64,000 nucleotides of DNA, taken from positions 1,422,676 to 1,486,675 of the forward strand of contig QRFJ01000058.1 in assembly GCA_006176705.1 (NCBI GenBank), written 5' to 3'. The DNA is from Cocos nucifera. Lineage: Eukaryota > Streptophyta > Magnoliopsida > Arecales > Arecaceae. The notes beneath the pieces are model-generated. The model saw nothing but the letters and a program-made list of their open reading frames with translations, was not told where the DNA came from and ran no database searches. The translations under genes were made by a program, and so were the position numbers. Shown in pieces: positions 22,691-34,810 of the stretch (within the stretch, counting starts at the first letter, position 1; each line of letters opens with the position of its first letter).

Positions 22691-23787
22691 AGCTATAACA
22701 ATTGAACCTTAGTCCACAGGAGTATTCGAACTTTAAATCATTTTGAGATGGCCGACCTTCAACACTATAGTTAGATAATCCAATTGGCTAGGAAGACCGA
22801 CTTCAAATTCAATGGGGTGTTATGGATTTCTTCTCTTGACGAACTTGAGCAGTTAATGCTTTTGCCCCAGAGAACTGGTTAAGTCCTCGACTCCTGCGCA
22901 TCCCATTCGTTCAATCTCTTTTTGGTAACCTATGTGGCTCCACTCGAATGAACTTCCTTGGATCCTTCTTTTGGCAGAATCTTAGTTGACCTTCTCTTGG
23001 ATTTCTCCTTTAGCAGTCAAACTTCTTCTGAACTGCCCCCAGACAAACTTTAGCGCCTTATCATTATTCACTAGTGAGCAACCCTGAGAATGGCCGAACC
23101 TCAAAGGAATAGCAGAGATGCCAGTGTTCAGTTGTGCTTGCTTATTGTGGTCATCAGTCAATACTTGATCCAAATGGACTCGTCACAGTCGGACTCCTTT
23201 CGGTTGGATGTCTTCTAGGCCTCTTCGTCAATCGAACCCCTACCAGACTTCTCTTCCAACCGAATTTCTTTCAATTGCATGAAAGGACAATGGCATATAC
23301 CTTCAACATAGTGAATAAAAGCCAACGCACAGTCAGTCTTGAGAACCTTCGAACTTCTCTGGAACAACAACGTCCAAGAGCCCTTCATCGTCGGCAATTG
23401 CCTCGTCCGAACTCTAGCTGTTAGGTCTCCAACAGACTAGCATGTCATGACAATGGACACCACCCTCCATAACAAACCCCACATGGCTCCGAATGGCCCA
23501 CTACCAAGTGGTTGTGACTATCACTATTGGTTTGTTATAGGCTCTGGGGCTATAAAAGGGATCCTTCAGATATGTTTTCTTCAAGCTCTCTTCTCCCTTC
23601 TGGTACTCTATAACTTTCTTTACTGAGCACTCCATTTCTGTTGGCCAGAAGAGCTGACTTGATCGTTGGAGGGTCTCTCCAGAGCCACCCCCCAGGCTCT
23701 AGATGAGACTTATTTTGTAGGTCACCGATGGCGACCTCGTCTTCTCCGACTCTGGTGCTTCTCCAGTGATGAGCAGATTTTGCACCA
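22691..23787 (+). repeat. Tat-like left LTR, main part
   Basis: Continues 5332-5407. Aligns in reverse orientation with 28232-29386: landmarks GGAGTATTCGAAC, GCATTGGCTTTTATTC-type text, CAACAGACTAG and AGAGCCACCCCCCAGGC. It has a TATA box TATAAAAGGG at 23551-23560. It ends near TTTTGCACCA (23787), just before a primer-site-like TTGGCGCTAGAAGG at 23793. Several short open frames here (for example 23134-23424) are not genes. Confidence 0.8.
23551..23560 (+). promoter_or_regulatory. TATA box of Tat-like left LTR
   Basis: GGGGCTATAAAAGGG context, with the inverted partner (CTTTTATAGCCCC) at 28459-28471. The best core promoter candidate in this LTR. Confidence 0.65.
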
Positions 23788-23899
23788 ATAGGATTGGCGC
23801 TAGAAGGAAGGCTCTCTTCCTTTCGAGATACCCTTATTCTTAAAGGAGTGCTCAGTAGGGATCTCTACTTCTTCTCATCCAGAATCCTCCTTCCTGGAA

Positions 23900-25560
23900 A
23901 AGATGCCTCCCAGGAAAGCTTCAACTTGACGGTCAACAGCCTCCATGGATAGATCCCATCCAGATCTGCACGCCCCTATTTCATCCCCGACAACTCAGGC
24001 TCCACCTGCAGCAATGATGGACGTGGAGCAGTTCAACCTGCTAGTCCAATAGATTCGTGGCCTTACAAAAGTAGTGTAGGCTATGTAGCAGTAGCAGCCC
24101 CCAGCACCAATTCGATCGAAGTAGGCTTCTTTGAAGCCCCATGATCCAGTCTGGGGATGGTCGACTCTAGCTAGCTAGTCGGTGACCTTCGAAAAGGAGA
24201 AATAGAGGGTCGAGAGCCCCTACTCTAATATGACTCTACCCCTGGGGTTACTTTGCTCCTGTTTAGTCAGAAGACCTTGAAGATCGATGATCGAGAGGAT
24301 CTCCTAGATCAAAAATTATAAGAGATGAACCGACGGATCGAGAAACTCCATCGTGCTCCCCCCTCCTATGGTAATGACATCTGTACCGACCCTTCTTTCT
24401 CTCACTACATCATGTAGGAATCTATTCCGTCGAACTTTAAGTCCCTTAGTTTGAGAGCTACGATGGGACTACCAATCCGGTCGACCATCTGAAAGCTTTT
24501 TGGATGATGCTGCTGCTCTATGGTGCACCAGATGCCATCTTGTACTGGGCTTTTCCATCTATCTTGAAAGGAGCAGCCAAAAATTGATATTTGGTCCTTA
24601 AGCTAGATACCATCTTTTTCTTTGATCAAATGAGCCATCAGTTCGTGGCTCATTTTATTAGCAGGCAACACCCCCACTGAGGTTCTGACTCCCTCATGAA
24701 CATTAAGCAGCAAGAGGAAGAATCCATCTGAGCTTATGTCAACCGCTTCAATGCAGCCACCTTAAAAGTTCAAAATCTAGACCAGTCTGTCGCTATGGCC
24801 GCACTAAAAGGCGGCCTTCAGAAGAACAACCTATTGTTCTCCTTGGAGAAGAAGTATCCCATAAATTTTGCTGATATGTTAGCTTGGGCTGAAGGCTATG
24901 CCCGAGCAGAAGAGGCCTTCAAGGCCAAGGATAATGAAGCTATAGAAGAGCGGTGAATGGGTGAGCCAAATAGGCCCACATCTGAAGAGAAGCCGAATGA
25001 GGTTTGGCTGCACTCCCAAACTTTTCTTGAGCACAAGCTAGCTCAAACCCCTCCTCGGGCTCGGAAGTAGGGAAGCCCTGACAGAAGGGTGCATTGGGGC
25101 TCTCCCCTTTGAAGGTTCCACAACTATGCCCCCTCAATGCTCCAAAAATACAAGTACTAATGGAGATCAAGGAGCAACTGCCTAGACCAGAGTGGATGCG
25201 CTCTCATCCCAGCAAGTGCAATTCCAATAAGTACTGCCTCTATTATCATGACCACAGTCACGATACAGAAAAATATATCCATCTCTAAGACAAGATCGAG
25301 GAGCTTATCAGACGAGGCAGGCTCAGTCAATTCCTATGGTATCGGCCTAAAGGAAGAGAGGATCGACCAAGGGCACTACCGCAACCTAAGCCATCGAGGG
25401 GGAAGGAGGGGCAGGCAGATCGACCATCCCTCGGCATCATTAACACTATCTCTAGAGGACTTCGATGAGGGGAGGCTAGCGGATCAACGGAACCTGAGAA
25501 GAGGCAGAGAACTGAGGAGTCCATCGCTTTCACCAATGAGGATGCTCAAGGAGTTTAGTT
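23900..25560 (+). pseudogene. Tat-like gag
   Basis: Begins near the ATG in the context AAAGATGCCTCCCAGG (23900). Retrotransposon gag text is spread over frames: a decayed YEGTTDPVDHL-like region near 24455, MNIKQQEEESI (24698) with a TGA after it, then AYVNRFNAATLKVQNLDQSV and GGLQKNNLLFSLEKKYPIN (24735-24870) and AEGYARAEEAFKAK (24890-24935). A later part, 25094-25583, holds the cysteine/histidine-poor C-terminal region (YCLYYHDHSHDTEKYIHL is a decayed knuckle-like motif). Multiple stops; inactive. Confidence 0.78.
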
Positions 25561-25573
25561 TCCGCATAATGAT

Positions 25574-25948
25574 GTGGTTGTAATCTCTTTAAACATTGCT
25601 GACTATGATGTGCACCACATTCTGGTAGATAATGGAAGCTCTACTGATGTTTTATTTTACGATGCTTTCTCAAAAATGTCTTTATCTAATAACCACTTGG
25701 GACCTATGAACTTTCCGTTGGTAGGCTTCACCCCAGTTAAGGGCATAATAACTTTGACTGTGGCTGCAAGGCAATGCCTGAAGCTGGCCAGAGCACAGGT
25801 TGATTTTCTAGTTGTAAAAGTTTCATCAATCTACAACGCTATTCTTAGCCGACCTAGTTTGAATGCACTTCGAGCTGTAATATCAACTTATTATTTAAAG
25901 ATGAAGTTTCTGACGAGCTACAGAATTGGAGAGATCAGAGGAGATTAG
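25574..25948 (+). pseudogene. Tat-like aspartic protease domain
   Basis: 124 codons are open. The active-site block is HHILVDNGSSTDVLFYDAF (about 25614-25670); Asp-Asn-Gly in place of Asp-Ser/Thr-Gly is common in plant Tat-lineage proteases. The conserved end YNAILSRPSLNALRAV (near 25836) is the ILGRP-type block of the family. It lies between gag and RT as in other gypsy elements. The frame is lost soon after 25948, so no full polyprotein is made. Confidence 0.78.
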
Positions 25949-28231
25949 GCCTTGGCAAGACACTGTTACTCCATGACCCTATAGAAAAATCCCCAGCCCA
26001 ACCTTTGCCCTATTGATGGACTGGATGTCTATGACAACCTTATGGAGGAGTGGGGCGAGCCTATGGAAGACCTCATTTTCGTTCTATTGAACAACGAAAA
26101 TGCGGAGCACACTATGCAGATCGGCTCCAACTTGGGCGATGAGGTTCGAGAGCAACTCATCATCTTCCTTCGAAAGAATGCGGACATCTTCGCTTGGACC
26201 CCAATGGATATGCCGGAGATTGATGCCAAGGTCATAGAACATCGGCTGGCTACTGATCCCAAGTGTCGGTCAGTGAAAGAAAAGATGCACAGCCACACTC
26301 CGGAGAGGCAGAAAGCGATTGTAGAAGAAGCTGACAAGCTTCTCAAGGCTAGATTCATTTAAAAAGTTAACTATCCGAATTGGATCTCCAACATGGTGCT
26401 CATAAAAAAGACGAACGACAAGTGGAGGATGTGTATAGACTTTAAAAAGCTAAACAAAGTTTGTCCAAAAGATAGCTACCCCCTTCCCAGAATTGATCAA
26501 TTGATGGATGTAACCTCGGGCCATGAGCACCTTACCTTCATGAATGCCTTTTTCGGCTATAACTAAATCTAGATGGTGCCAGCGGATGAGGAGAAAACCA
26601 CTTTTGTTACTAACCATGGTCTTTACTATTACAGGGTTATGCCTTTCAGACTCAAGAATGCAGGGGCAACACACCAGCACCTGGTCAACAAAATCTTCTT
26701 GGAGCAGATCAATCGAAACATGGAGGTGTATGTGGATGATATGCTCATCAAGAGTTGAGCTTTAATAAATCACATCACCGACCTCGAAGAGACCTTCAGT
26801 GCACTTAAAAGGTATAAGATGAAGCTGAACCTGACCAAGTGCACCTTCGGTGTGACCTCAAAAAAATTTTTAGGATTTATGGTGTCAAGGCATGGGATTG
26901 AGGAGAATCTAAAGAAAATTCAGGCTATTTAGGAGATAACCACTTCATAAATGATTAAAGAAGTCAGTGCTTGACTGAAAAAATGGCATCCCTAAACCAC
27001 TTCATCTCGAAATCAATCGAGCGATGCATGCCCTTCTTTCAAGTTCTCAAGCAGCCAAAGAGCTTTTGCTGGACGACGGAATGCCAACAGGCATTCGAGG
27101 AGCTTAAAAACTACCTCAGCTCATCCCCACTATTGACAAATCCTGAGTCTGAAGAAGAATTATTCTTGTATCTAGCAGTCTCCCCAGTAGCCCTAGCAAC
27201 AGTCTTAATCAAGGAGGAAACAAAAGTGCAGCGATCGATCTACTATATAAGTCAGATCTTGAGAGATGTAGAGACCAGATACTCTAAATTAGAAAAATTA
27301 TCTTACTCTCTTTTAATTGCTGCTAGGAGACTCCGACCTTACTTTCAAAGGCACACCATAACTATCCTCACGGATCAACTAATTAAAGCAGTCTTTCATC
27401 GAATGGTTGCCTTCGAAAGAATCACAAAATGGGCAATCGATCTTATAGAATTTGACATCAACTTCAATCTTGGCCATTGATCAAAGCCAAGATATTAGCA
27501 GATTTTATAGTAGAATACACCATTCTAGATGAAGCCAAGCTTGAACAGAATGAAATCGGCATCCCATGGTGGTAACTAAGCCCTCCTGAAGAAAGTGCCG
27601 ACCTTTCCAAAGGTTTTTGGGTCCTGTACATGGATGGTTCATCCAATGTTGCTGGAGCAGGTAGGGGGTTGGTCTGGGTTAATCCTGAGGGAGTCATCAT
27701 CGAATATGTGCTATGCTTTGAATTTCCTGTAACTAATAACATGGTCAAATATGAAGCTCCGATTGCTGGGTTAAAAATAGTGAAAGAGTTAAAGGCAGAT
27801 CGGCTCCAAGTTTTCAATAATTTTTGACTGGTGGTCGGATAGGTTAGTGGCAGCTATGAAGCCCGAAAGGAAAGCATGATAAAATATCTTGAGCATGCAT
27901 TCCGAGGGTAGAAAATATGAGAGCCAACCTTCTCTCTAAATTGGCCACTTTAGCTCTGGTTGAACTGCCCAAAGAAGTATTTTTTTTAAATTCTAAAGTG
28001 CCCAAGCTTAGAACAGTTGTAGCCTATTATGCAGGTTGAGCACAAGCCGAGTTGGATCGACCCGCTAGTTGCCTACCTTAAGGATGGAGCTCTTCCTCAT
28101 GATTCAAAAGAAGCTCAAAAACTCAGGAATCAAGATTTTTGATATGTTCTATATGAAGGCAAGCTGTATAAAAGGTCGTATTCTCTACCACTCTTGAGAT
28201 GTCTCCGACCTTCAGAGGCCAACTTCATATT
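25949..28231 (+). pseudogene. Tat-like RT and RNase H, cut at integrase start
   Basis: RT covers about 26042-26960: DIFAWTPMDMPEID, PNWISNMVLIKKTNDKWRMC, DFKKLNKVCPKDSYPLPRID, and catalytic YVDD at 26729-26740 followed by MLIKS and a TGA. The connection and RNase H follow: CWTTECQQAFEELKNYLSSS (27070), RYSKLEKLSYSLLIAARRLR (27288), and the archaeal-type RNase H start YMDGSSNVAGAGRGLVW (27627). The pre-integrase text LYKRSYSLPLLRCLRPSEAN (28165-28223) ends abruptly at 28231, where the inverted LTR begins. At least eight stops are present. No zinc-binding or DDE integrase core remains. Confidence 0.83.
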
Positions 28232-29386
28232 ATGCAAAATTTGGTCATCGATGGAGAAGCATCAGAGTCAGAGAAGATGAGGTCGCCATCGGTGACCTAC
28301 AAAATAAGTCTCATCCAGAGCCTGGGGGGTGGCTCCAGAGAGACCCTCCAATGATCAAATCTGCTCTTTCGACCAACAGAAATTGAGTGCTCAGTAGAGA
28401 AAGTTGCAGAGTACTGAAAGAAAGAAGAGAGCTTGAAGAAAACATATCTGGAGGATCTCTTTTATAGCCCCGAAGCCTATAACAAATTGATAGTGACAGC
28501 TGCAACCACTTGGTAGTAGGCCGTTCAGGGCCGTGTGGGATTTATTATGGAGGATGGTGTCCATTGTCATGATGTACTAGTCTGTTGGAGACCTAATAGT
28601 TGGAGTTCGAATGAGATAATTGTAGACGATGAAAGGCCCTTGGATGTTGTTGTTCCGAAGGAGTTCGGAGGTTCTCAGGATTGATCGTGCATTGGCTTTT
28701 ATTCGCTATGTTGAAGACACCATGGTCCTTTCAGGCAGCTGAAAGGAATTCAGCTGGAAGAGAAGTTCGGCAGTGGTTCAACTGACGAAGAGGCCTAAAA
28801 GATGTCCAACCGAAAGGAGTCCGATTGTGAGGGATTCGCCTGGATCAAGTATTGACCGATAGCCATAATAAGTAAGCGCAACTGAAACACTAGCATCTCT
28901 GCTGTTCCTTTGAGGTTCGGCCATTCCCTGGGTTGCTCATCAGTGAATAATGATAAGGTGCTGAAATTTGTCTAGGGGTTGTTCGAAAGAAGTTCGACTG
29001 CTGGAGAAGTTCCACTAAAGAAAAAATCTAGGAGGAGTTCGACTAAGATTCTACCAAAAGGGGGATCCAAGAAAGTTCATCCGAGTGGGGCCACATAGGT
29101 TACCAGAAAGAGATCGATCGAACGAGATGCGTAGGAGCTGGAGACTTAGTCAGTTCTCTAGGGCAGAAGCATTAACTATTTAAGTTTGTCAGGAGAAGGA
29201 TTCCACAATGTCCCATTGAATCCAAAATTGATCTTCCTAACCAATCGGATTATCTGACTGCAGTGTTGAAGGTCGGCCATCTTAGAATGATTCAGAGTTC
29301 GAATACTCCTACAAGTTAGCAGAAGATTCGAGCAAGATGAGAGGTTCCTAAATATTGAAGATGGAAGACCAGTTCTAGTTCTAGCA
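28232..29386 (-). repeat. Tat-like LTR in inverted orientation
   Basis: Reverse-complement match to 22691-23787 over nearly its whole length, including the TATA box (TTTATAGCCCC on the + strand, 28461-28471). Its U5 end (TGCAAAATTTGGTCATC) abuts integrase-start coding text, and its U3 end TGCTAG at 29386 abuts copia B2 protease. The outermost ~80-100 U3 bases do not align with 5332 onward. An ordinary element would have this LTR in + orientation. Confidence 0.8.
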
Positions 29387-32310
29387 TTAAAAATCTTGAA
29401 ACTTGTATTTAAGTTCCATACTATTATTCTTGATGATTATCATTTCTATCCAAGTTTCTTTTTAAATATCATTTTTGTAGGTCTTTTAGCCAAAAATAAT
29501 TATGAAATTTTAATAAAAAAATAGTTTTGTAATATCATTATGAATGGTGTTACTATTTTTATTAGACATTTGAATAGTGGTGTGTATATGTTATCACAAC
29601 CTATTAAAATATTCTATTCAACTGGCAAGCACTTTAGATTAGTTAGTATATTAGATATTTTCTACTCATGGCACTGTGGGCTAGGTCATATAAATAAGAA
29701 TAGGATAAATAGGTTGACTCAATAAGAAATTTTTGAAGTCAGTGATCATGAATCACTTTCAACCTATGAGTCCTGTCTTGGTAAAATGACTAAATCATCT
29801 TTTACTAAAAAATATGAGAAAGCCACTAAGCTCTTAGGTCTAGTACATGCTGATGTATGTGGACCAATGAGCATAGATGCTAGAGGTGGATATTTCTACT
29901 TTATCATTTTTATAGATGATCTATCCAGATATGGATATGTCTATCTAATAAAATATAAGTCAGATTCATTTGAAATGTTCAAATGATTCTGAAGTGAAGT
30001 AGAAAAATAAACTAGAAAGAGTTTTAAAATTCTTCAGTCTAATCAAGAAGGAAAATACCTTTCTAATAAGTTTCTCACATATCTAGGAGAGAATGGGATT
30101 CTCTCCCAATGGACTCCTCCAAGAATACCACAACATAATGGTGTATCTAAAAGGAGGAATTGGACTATGTTAAACATGGTTCGATCCATGATCGATTTTA
30201 CCAGCTTGTCGATATCCTTCTAGGGATATGCACTTGAATCGATTTGTTATCTGTTAAATAAGATTTCAAATAAGTTTGTAGTTAAGACTCCATATGAGAT
30301 ATGGACAGGACATAAGCCAGCACTTTCACACCTTAGGGTCTGGGGATGCCCGGCTTATGTCAAATAGTTTGTTACCAATAAACTTGGACCTAGGTCTAAC
30401 AAGTGCACATTCATAGGATACCCAAAAGAGATCAAAGGATATTTTTTCTACCATGCTGATGAACAAAAGATGTTCGTTAGTCTTAAGGTAATCTTTTTAG
30501 AAAAGAAGTTTCTTGGTGAAGAAATTGTTGCCTCTAAGATTAAACTTGATGAAGTTCAACAGGTAGAAAGACTGATACCTATAGCTGAACCTGAGTTATA
30601 TTTGATTAGATCAAATTTGGAGCCTAATGTACCTACATTATTAAGATGATCCAGTAGAATACTGCATTAGCTGGATAGATACTATGGTTTCTTGGTCTGA
30701 AATGGTGATCCCATCAAACTCGATGAGAATGATGAGGATCCAATCACCTATATGGATGCAATGCAAAGATCTGATTTCAAGAAATAGCTTGAGACCATGA
30801 AGTCCAAAATGGAGTCTATGAATGTCAACGATGTGTGGACATTGGTTGATCCATCCGAAGGGATTAAATCCATTGGGTGTAAGTGAGTCTTCAAAAAGAT
30901 GAAGGGTACAAATGAAAAAGTGGAGACCTATAAAGTCCATCTGGTTGCCAAGGGATATCATCAACATAATGGTATTAACTATGATGAGATGTTCTTTTCG
31001 GTGGCAATGCTCAAATCCATTTATATAATACTTGCGATAGCTGCCCATTTGGATTATGAGATCTGATAGATAGATGTGAAGACAACTTTCCTAAATGGAG
31101 AGCTGACCAAAGAGGTGTATATGATACAATCTAAGGAGTTCACATCCATAAATGAGTCCAAGGTATGCAAGCTTCATAGATCTATTTATGGATTGAAGCA
31201 AGCATCTTAGAATTGGAACATGTGTTTTGATAAGGTGATCAAAACGTATGACTTTATTAAGAATGAAGAAGAGCCCTACATCTACAAATGGGCAAATGAA
31301 CCAGCAGTGTTATTTCTTATTTTGTATATGGGTGATATTCTCTTAATCAGGAATGATGTTCTCATACTATAGAAAATAAAAGTATGGTTGTTATCTCAGT
31401 TCTCCATGAAGAACTTGGGTGAAGCATCCTACATCCTAAGGATAAAGATCTATAGGGATAAATCTAAAAGAATGCTTGGGTTATCCCAATCTACGTACAT
31501 AGATACCATGCTGAAGAGATTCAGCATGAAGAAATCCAAAAAGGGCTATCTTCCGATAAGCCATGAAATTTTTCTTTCTTAGAAGGATTGTCCGACAACT
31601 CCTGAAGAAGAGAGCATATGAGTAGAGTCTTATATGCTTTAGTAGTAGGATTTATCATGTATGCCATGATATATAGGAGATCAGGTATGGCATACTCACT
31701 AGGAGTAATGAGTAGATACCAGTCTGATCTCAGAGAAAATCACCAAAAAGTGGTTAAAGCCTTCCTTAAGTATTTAAGAAATACTAAGAACCAATGGTTG
31801 GTTTATGGCGAGTCAGATCTGAAACTTATGGGGTTTACAGATTTTAGCTTTCAATTTGATCATGATGATAGCAGAAGCATGTTGGGATATATCTTTACTC
31901 TAAATGATGGAGCCATCTACTAAAAGAGTTTCAAGCAGCATACTGTGGTGGACTCTATTTACGAAGTAGAGTATATCACAGCATCAGATGCTGTGAAAAA
32001 AACTATGTGGCTGAGGAAGTTCATTACCGAGCACAGAGTAGCATCCTTCCTTAATGGTCCAGTCCTGCTTTACTACGACAGCACTGGTGGCATTGCTCAG
32101 GCAAAGAAATTGAAGGCACACTAGCAGACGAAGGATATTCTGCATCGCTTTCACTTGGTCTGGAATATCGTAGATCGAGGTAATGTCGACCTTCAGAAGA
32201 TCGATGGAAAGGAGAACTTGGCCAACCCCTTCACTAAAGCCCTGGCGATAGAGGAGTTTGACAACCATAAGTCGAAGATGGGTATTAGATACTTTGCTGA
32301 GTGGCTTTAG
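29387..32310 (+). pseudogene. Copia B2 pol: protease end, integrase, RT, RNase H (catalytic residues lost)
   Basis: The protease end and pre-integrase motif YSWHCGLGHINKNRINRLTQ lie at 29390-29725. Integrase: first Asp kept in VHADVCGP (29850), but the second-Asp block reads SNQEGKYLS (near 30040) and the third-residue block reads NGVSKRRNW (near 30145), so Asp-to-Asn and Glu-to-Lys changes removed two of the three acidic residues. RT from about 30720: KLHRSIYGLKQAS, then YMGD at 31325-31336 instead of YVDD. RNase H to 32310 contains GESDLKLMGFTDFSFQFD. Trp/Gln codons are stops at several places, for example EI-stop-stop-IDVK near 31064. Nonfunctional. Confidence 0.88.
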
Positions 32311-32323
32311 GATAAGTAAAAGT

Positions 32324-34810
32324 TGTTGGCAAATATGTTCCAAAGCCAATCATCAACCTGTTGATAGTTTGCTGTATTATAATTATAATTAATTTATTAA
32401 TTAATAAAATATATTTTTTCATATTTTTCATCATAAGTTTTAATCTTCTAACGAACTCCATTATTGTGATGAAGTCCTTAGGACTATTTAGATTTGATAA
32501 AGAGAGGATTTATTGATTAGTCCTTAAAATAGTTCACGATCAAATGATAGGCTGTTAATAAGGACGATAGTATCTATCGAGCATAGGTCGCTGTATGCCA
32601 TATAGGTTGTTTATCCTCTTAACCAACGAGTATGGAGACACTAGTATGGCATACAGATGAGATGTAGGGGTACATTATCATGGAATGTGATCAACTTCAG
32701 AGCATTCTACTATCGAGAATGTCTCTGATGAGATATAGGTATAAGTATCTCTTAGACCTAAAATCACCTCAGTGGCTTGCAAGCAACTCACTATGCTTTG
32801 GTTTCAGACTAACTAAATTTCTAATTCAGTAATAAAAAGTTTCTAAGCATAGTCAAGTACTTGCAAAGTTGGTGTGTGATCAAGATGGGATTGACCACTC
32901 CAAGAGTTGAAGAAGACTGTATCAATCTATTTCAATATAGCAAAATCTTGGCCAAGATAATCCATGAGATGGATTTGGTATTTTGAAAAATCATATGGAT
33001 AGCCTGATCAAAATTGACAGTTGAACTCTGAGGTGTTCTACGAGCACTTTGTTCAAGAGGATGAATTATATGGAAACTATATCTATATGGGTTCTAAGGA
33101 TGTTGTTCTACACATTCGACCTATCCGACCGTTGGGTATCATTGCTAGATGGTCACTTTGACTAGCACAAAAATTTATTCTTATGCTATCGACTTAGGTT
33201 CAGACCTATGGGGTCATACATATTAGAGTTCATGATCTGATCGGATGGTTGATCAATGATTAAGAATCATTCTAAGATTAAATGATCAATACGATTGATG
33301 TTTAATCTAGTGCAAATATTGCAGGATGATCAATTAGCAATTTGATTGTTAATTAACATAATTTGATTAAGCCAAAGGACTGAGATTAAGTCTAATTAAA
33401 TATGATTTAAAATTAGATTTTATTTAGGCTTGATTAGATCAAGTCTAATTAATTTATTGGATAAGCCAAGTGCAAAAAGAGCTAGTCCTAGTTCAACTAG
33501 GACTTGGGTCAACCCAATTTTCTAATTTGATTAAAAAATTAAATTAAAATTAAATTTAATTTGATTTAATTTAATTAAATTTTTAATTGGGTTAGGGTTT
33601 AATTTAATTAGGTTGATTTACTTTTGGTTTGATTTGATTTGAGAAATCATATTTGACCAAGTCAAATATGAAATCCTAGTAAGACTAGGATTCATCTTGC
33701 TTGCGCCACCTATATCCCATGCCCCCATGCCCTTTCTCTCTTGGTTTTTGGTGAGAAATCTCCTCTCCTAGCAATCTCACACATGCCCATCCCTCTCCTA
33801 TCTTTCCTATATAGAAATTAATTTATGGATCAAGTCAAAGGTAGGTAGTTTGTTATGATTTTGGATTCTATGAGATAGAATCCTAACAAACCAATACTTG
33901 TCCCATAAGGTGCTGCCCACTCCCTATTTTCCCTTACTTTTCTTGATGGAGAAGGTCCTTCTTTTTGTGTACCTTCTCTGGTGGTCCATGGCTAAAACAA
34001 AGGAGGGGGCGCCCCAACAACTTGTCATATTTGTTCTTACCTTGTATAGGAATTTGACCCAACAAAGATTCTTCCATATCTCTTTATAAGGAGGTCTTTT
34101 TGGACTAAATTTTACACTCATTCTAGATCATTGAGAGGAATCCTAGATGTGTGAAAATTAGAGAGAGAGACCCTTAGGGTGTGGGGATTTCATAGACACC
34201 GATCTAGGTGTCTAGGTGAGAGAAAAGAGAAGAAGAAGAGGGTCATCTTCTAGGATTTTTTGCTCTTTCTTTCTCCTCCTCTTTCATTGAGATTTTTGAG
34301 TGTTGTTTTAGATCAAAAGTATCTTTCCTTCCTTTTGATATTTTAGAGTATCCAAGTCTTGAAGAAGAAAGCATCGGATTGACTGTCGAAGAAAGATCAG
34401 CACAGTACTAGCATACTATGCTGATTTCTTGCATTGAACTTCTGATCGGGGTTTGTTGGCTCGTGTGGATATCTCTTAGAGGTCGGATGTGTGTGTGGCT
34501 TGGAGCTTCATCTTTTAGTTTGTATCAGCATGTTAGAATGTTTAACTTGCATAGGTAATATGGATATGATCCTATGTTATATATTTGCAATAGCTCTAGT
34601 ATAGATCCATGTTGATGTGATCAACATATCTTTTGCTTCTAATATTTTTTAATTTTTGATTTAATCTCATGCTATAATCATATAATAGGATCTTAGATCT
34701 AGGGTGTTCTCTGATTTTATGAATTAATTTTGATTAATTTCTATCTTCTACTATCTAGATCTAAAAAAATTTCAAGATCTAGTCCTAAAACCCTAGATCT
34801 GGTTTCTTTA
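32324..34810 (+). repeat. 3' LTR of copia B2 (about 2487 bp)
   Basis: Starts TGTTGGCAAATATG after GGATAAGTAAAAGT. Aligns with the B1 LTR, minus one 185-bp unit. The end is blurred: CTAGATCTGGTTTCTTTA at 34793-34810 should read ...TTTCCTTCA, and element C gag text starts in the same bases. AT-rich with no gene. Confidence 0.85.

Larger units (their letters stand above)
5332..29386 (+). mobile_element. Tat-like Ty3/gypsy element with inverted right LTR, hosting nested insertions
   Basis: Own sequence is 5332-5407 and 22691-29386; the rest is a nested Athila-like element. Order: left LTR (+), gag, protease, RT, RNase H, start of the integrase region, then an LTR copy in reverse orientation (28232-29386). 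LTR lengths agree (about 1168 and 1155 bp). The protease (VDNGSS), RT (YVDD) and RNase H (YMDGSSN) resemble the plant Tat lineage. Integrase is cut off at 28231. The flanks lie in different parts of copia B2 (LTR on the left, protease on the right) and no target duplication is seen, so a deletion accompanied or followed insertion. Confidence 0.8.
29387..34810 (+). mobile_element. Copia B2, interior and 3' LTR
   Basis: B-family element resuming after the Tat-like nest. The left LTR fragment is 4764-5331; the LTR tail, primer site, gag and most of protease are missing. Retained: protease end, integrase, RT, RNase H, purine tract, 3' LTR. Very high load of TGA/TAG stops at Trp and Gln codons and changed catalytic residues make it older than A1 and A2. 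Confidence 0.88.

Noticed and set aside
22982..23424. Overlapping short open frames in the Tat-like LTR as host genes
   Set aside because: They lie inside the LTR, are not kept as frames in the inverted LTR copy, and show no domain.
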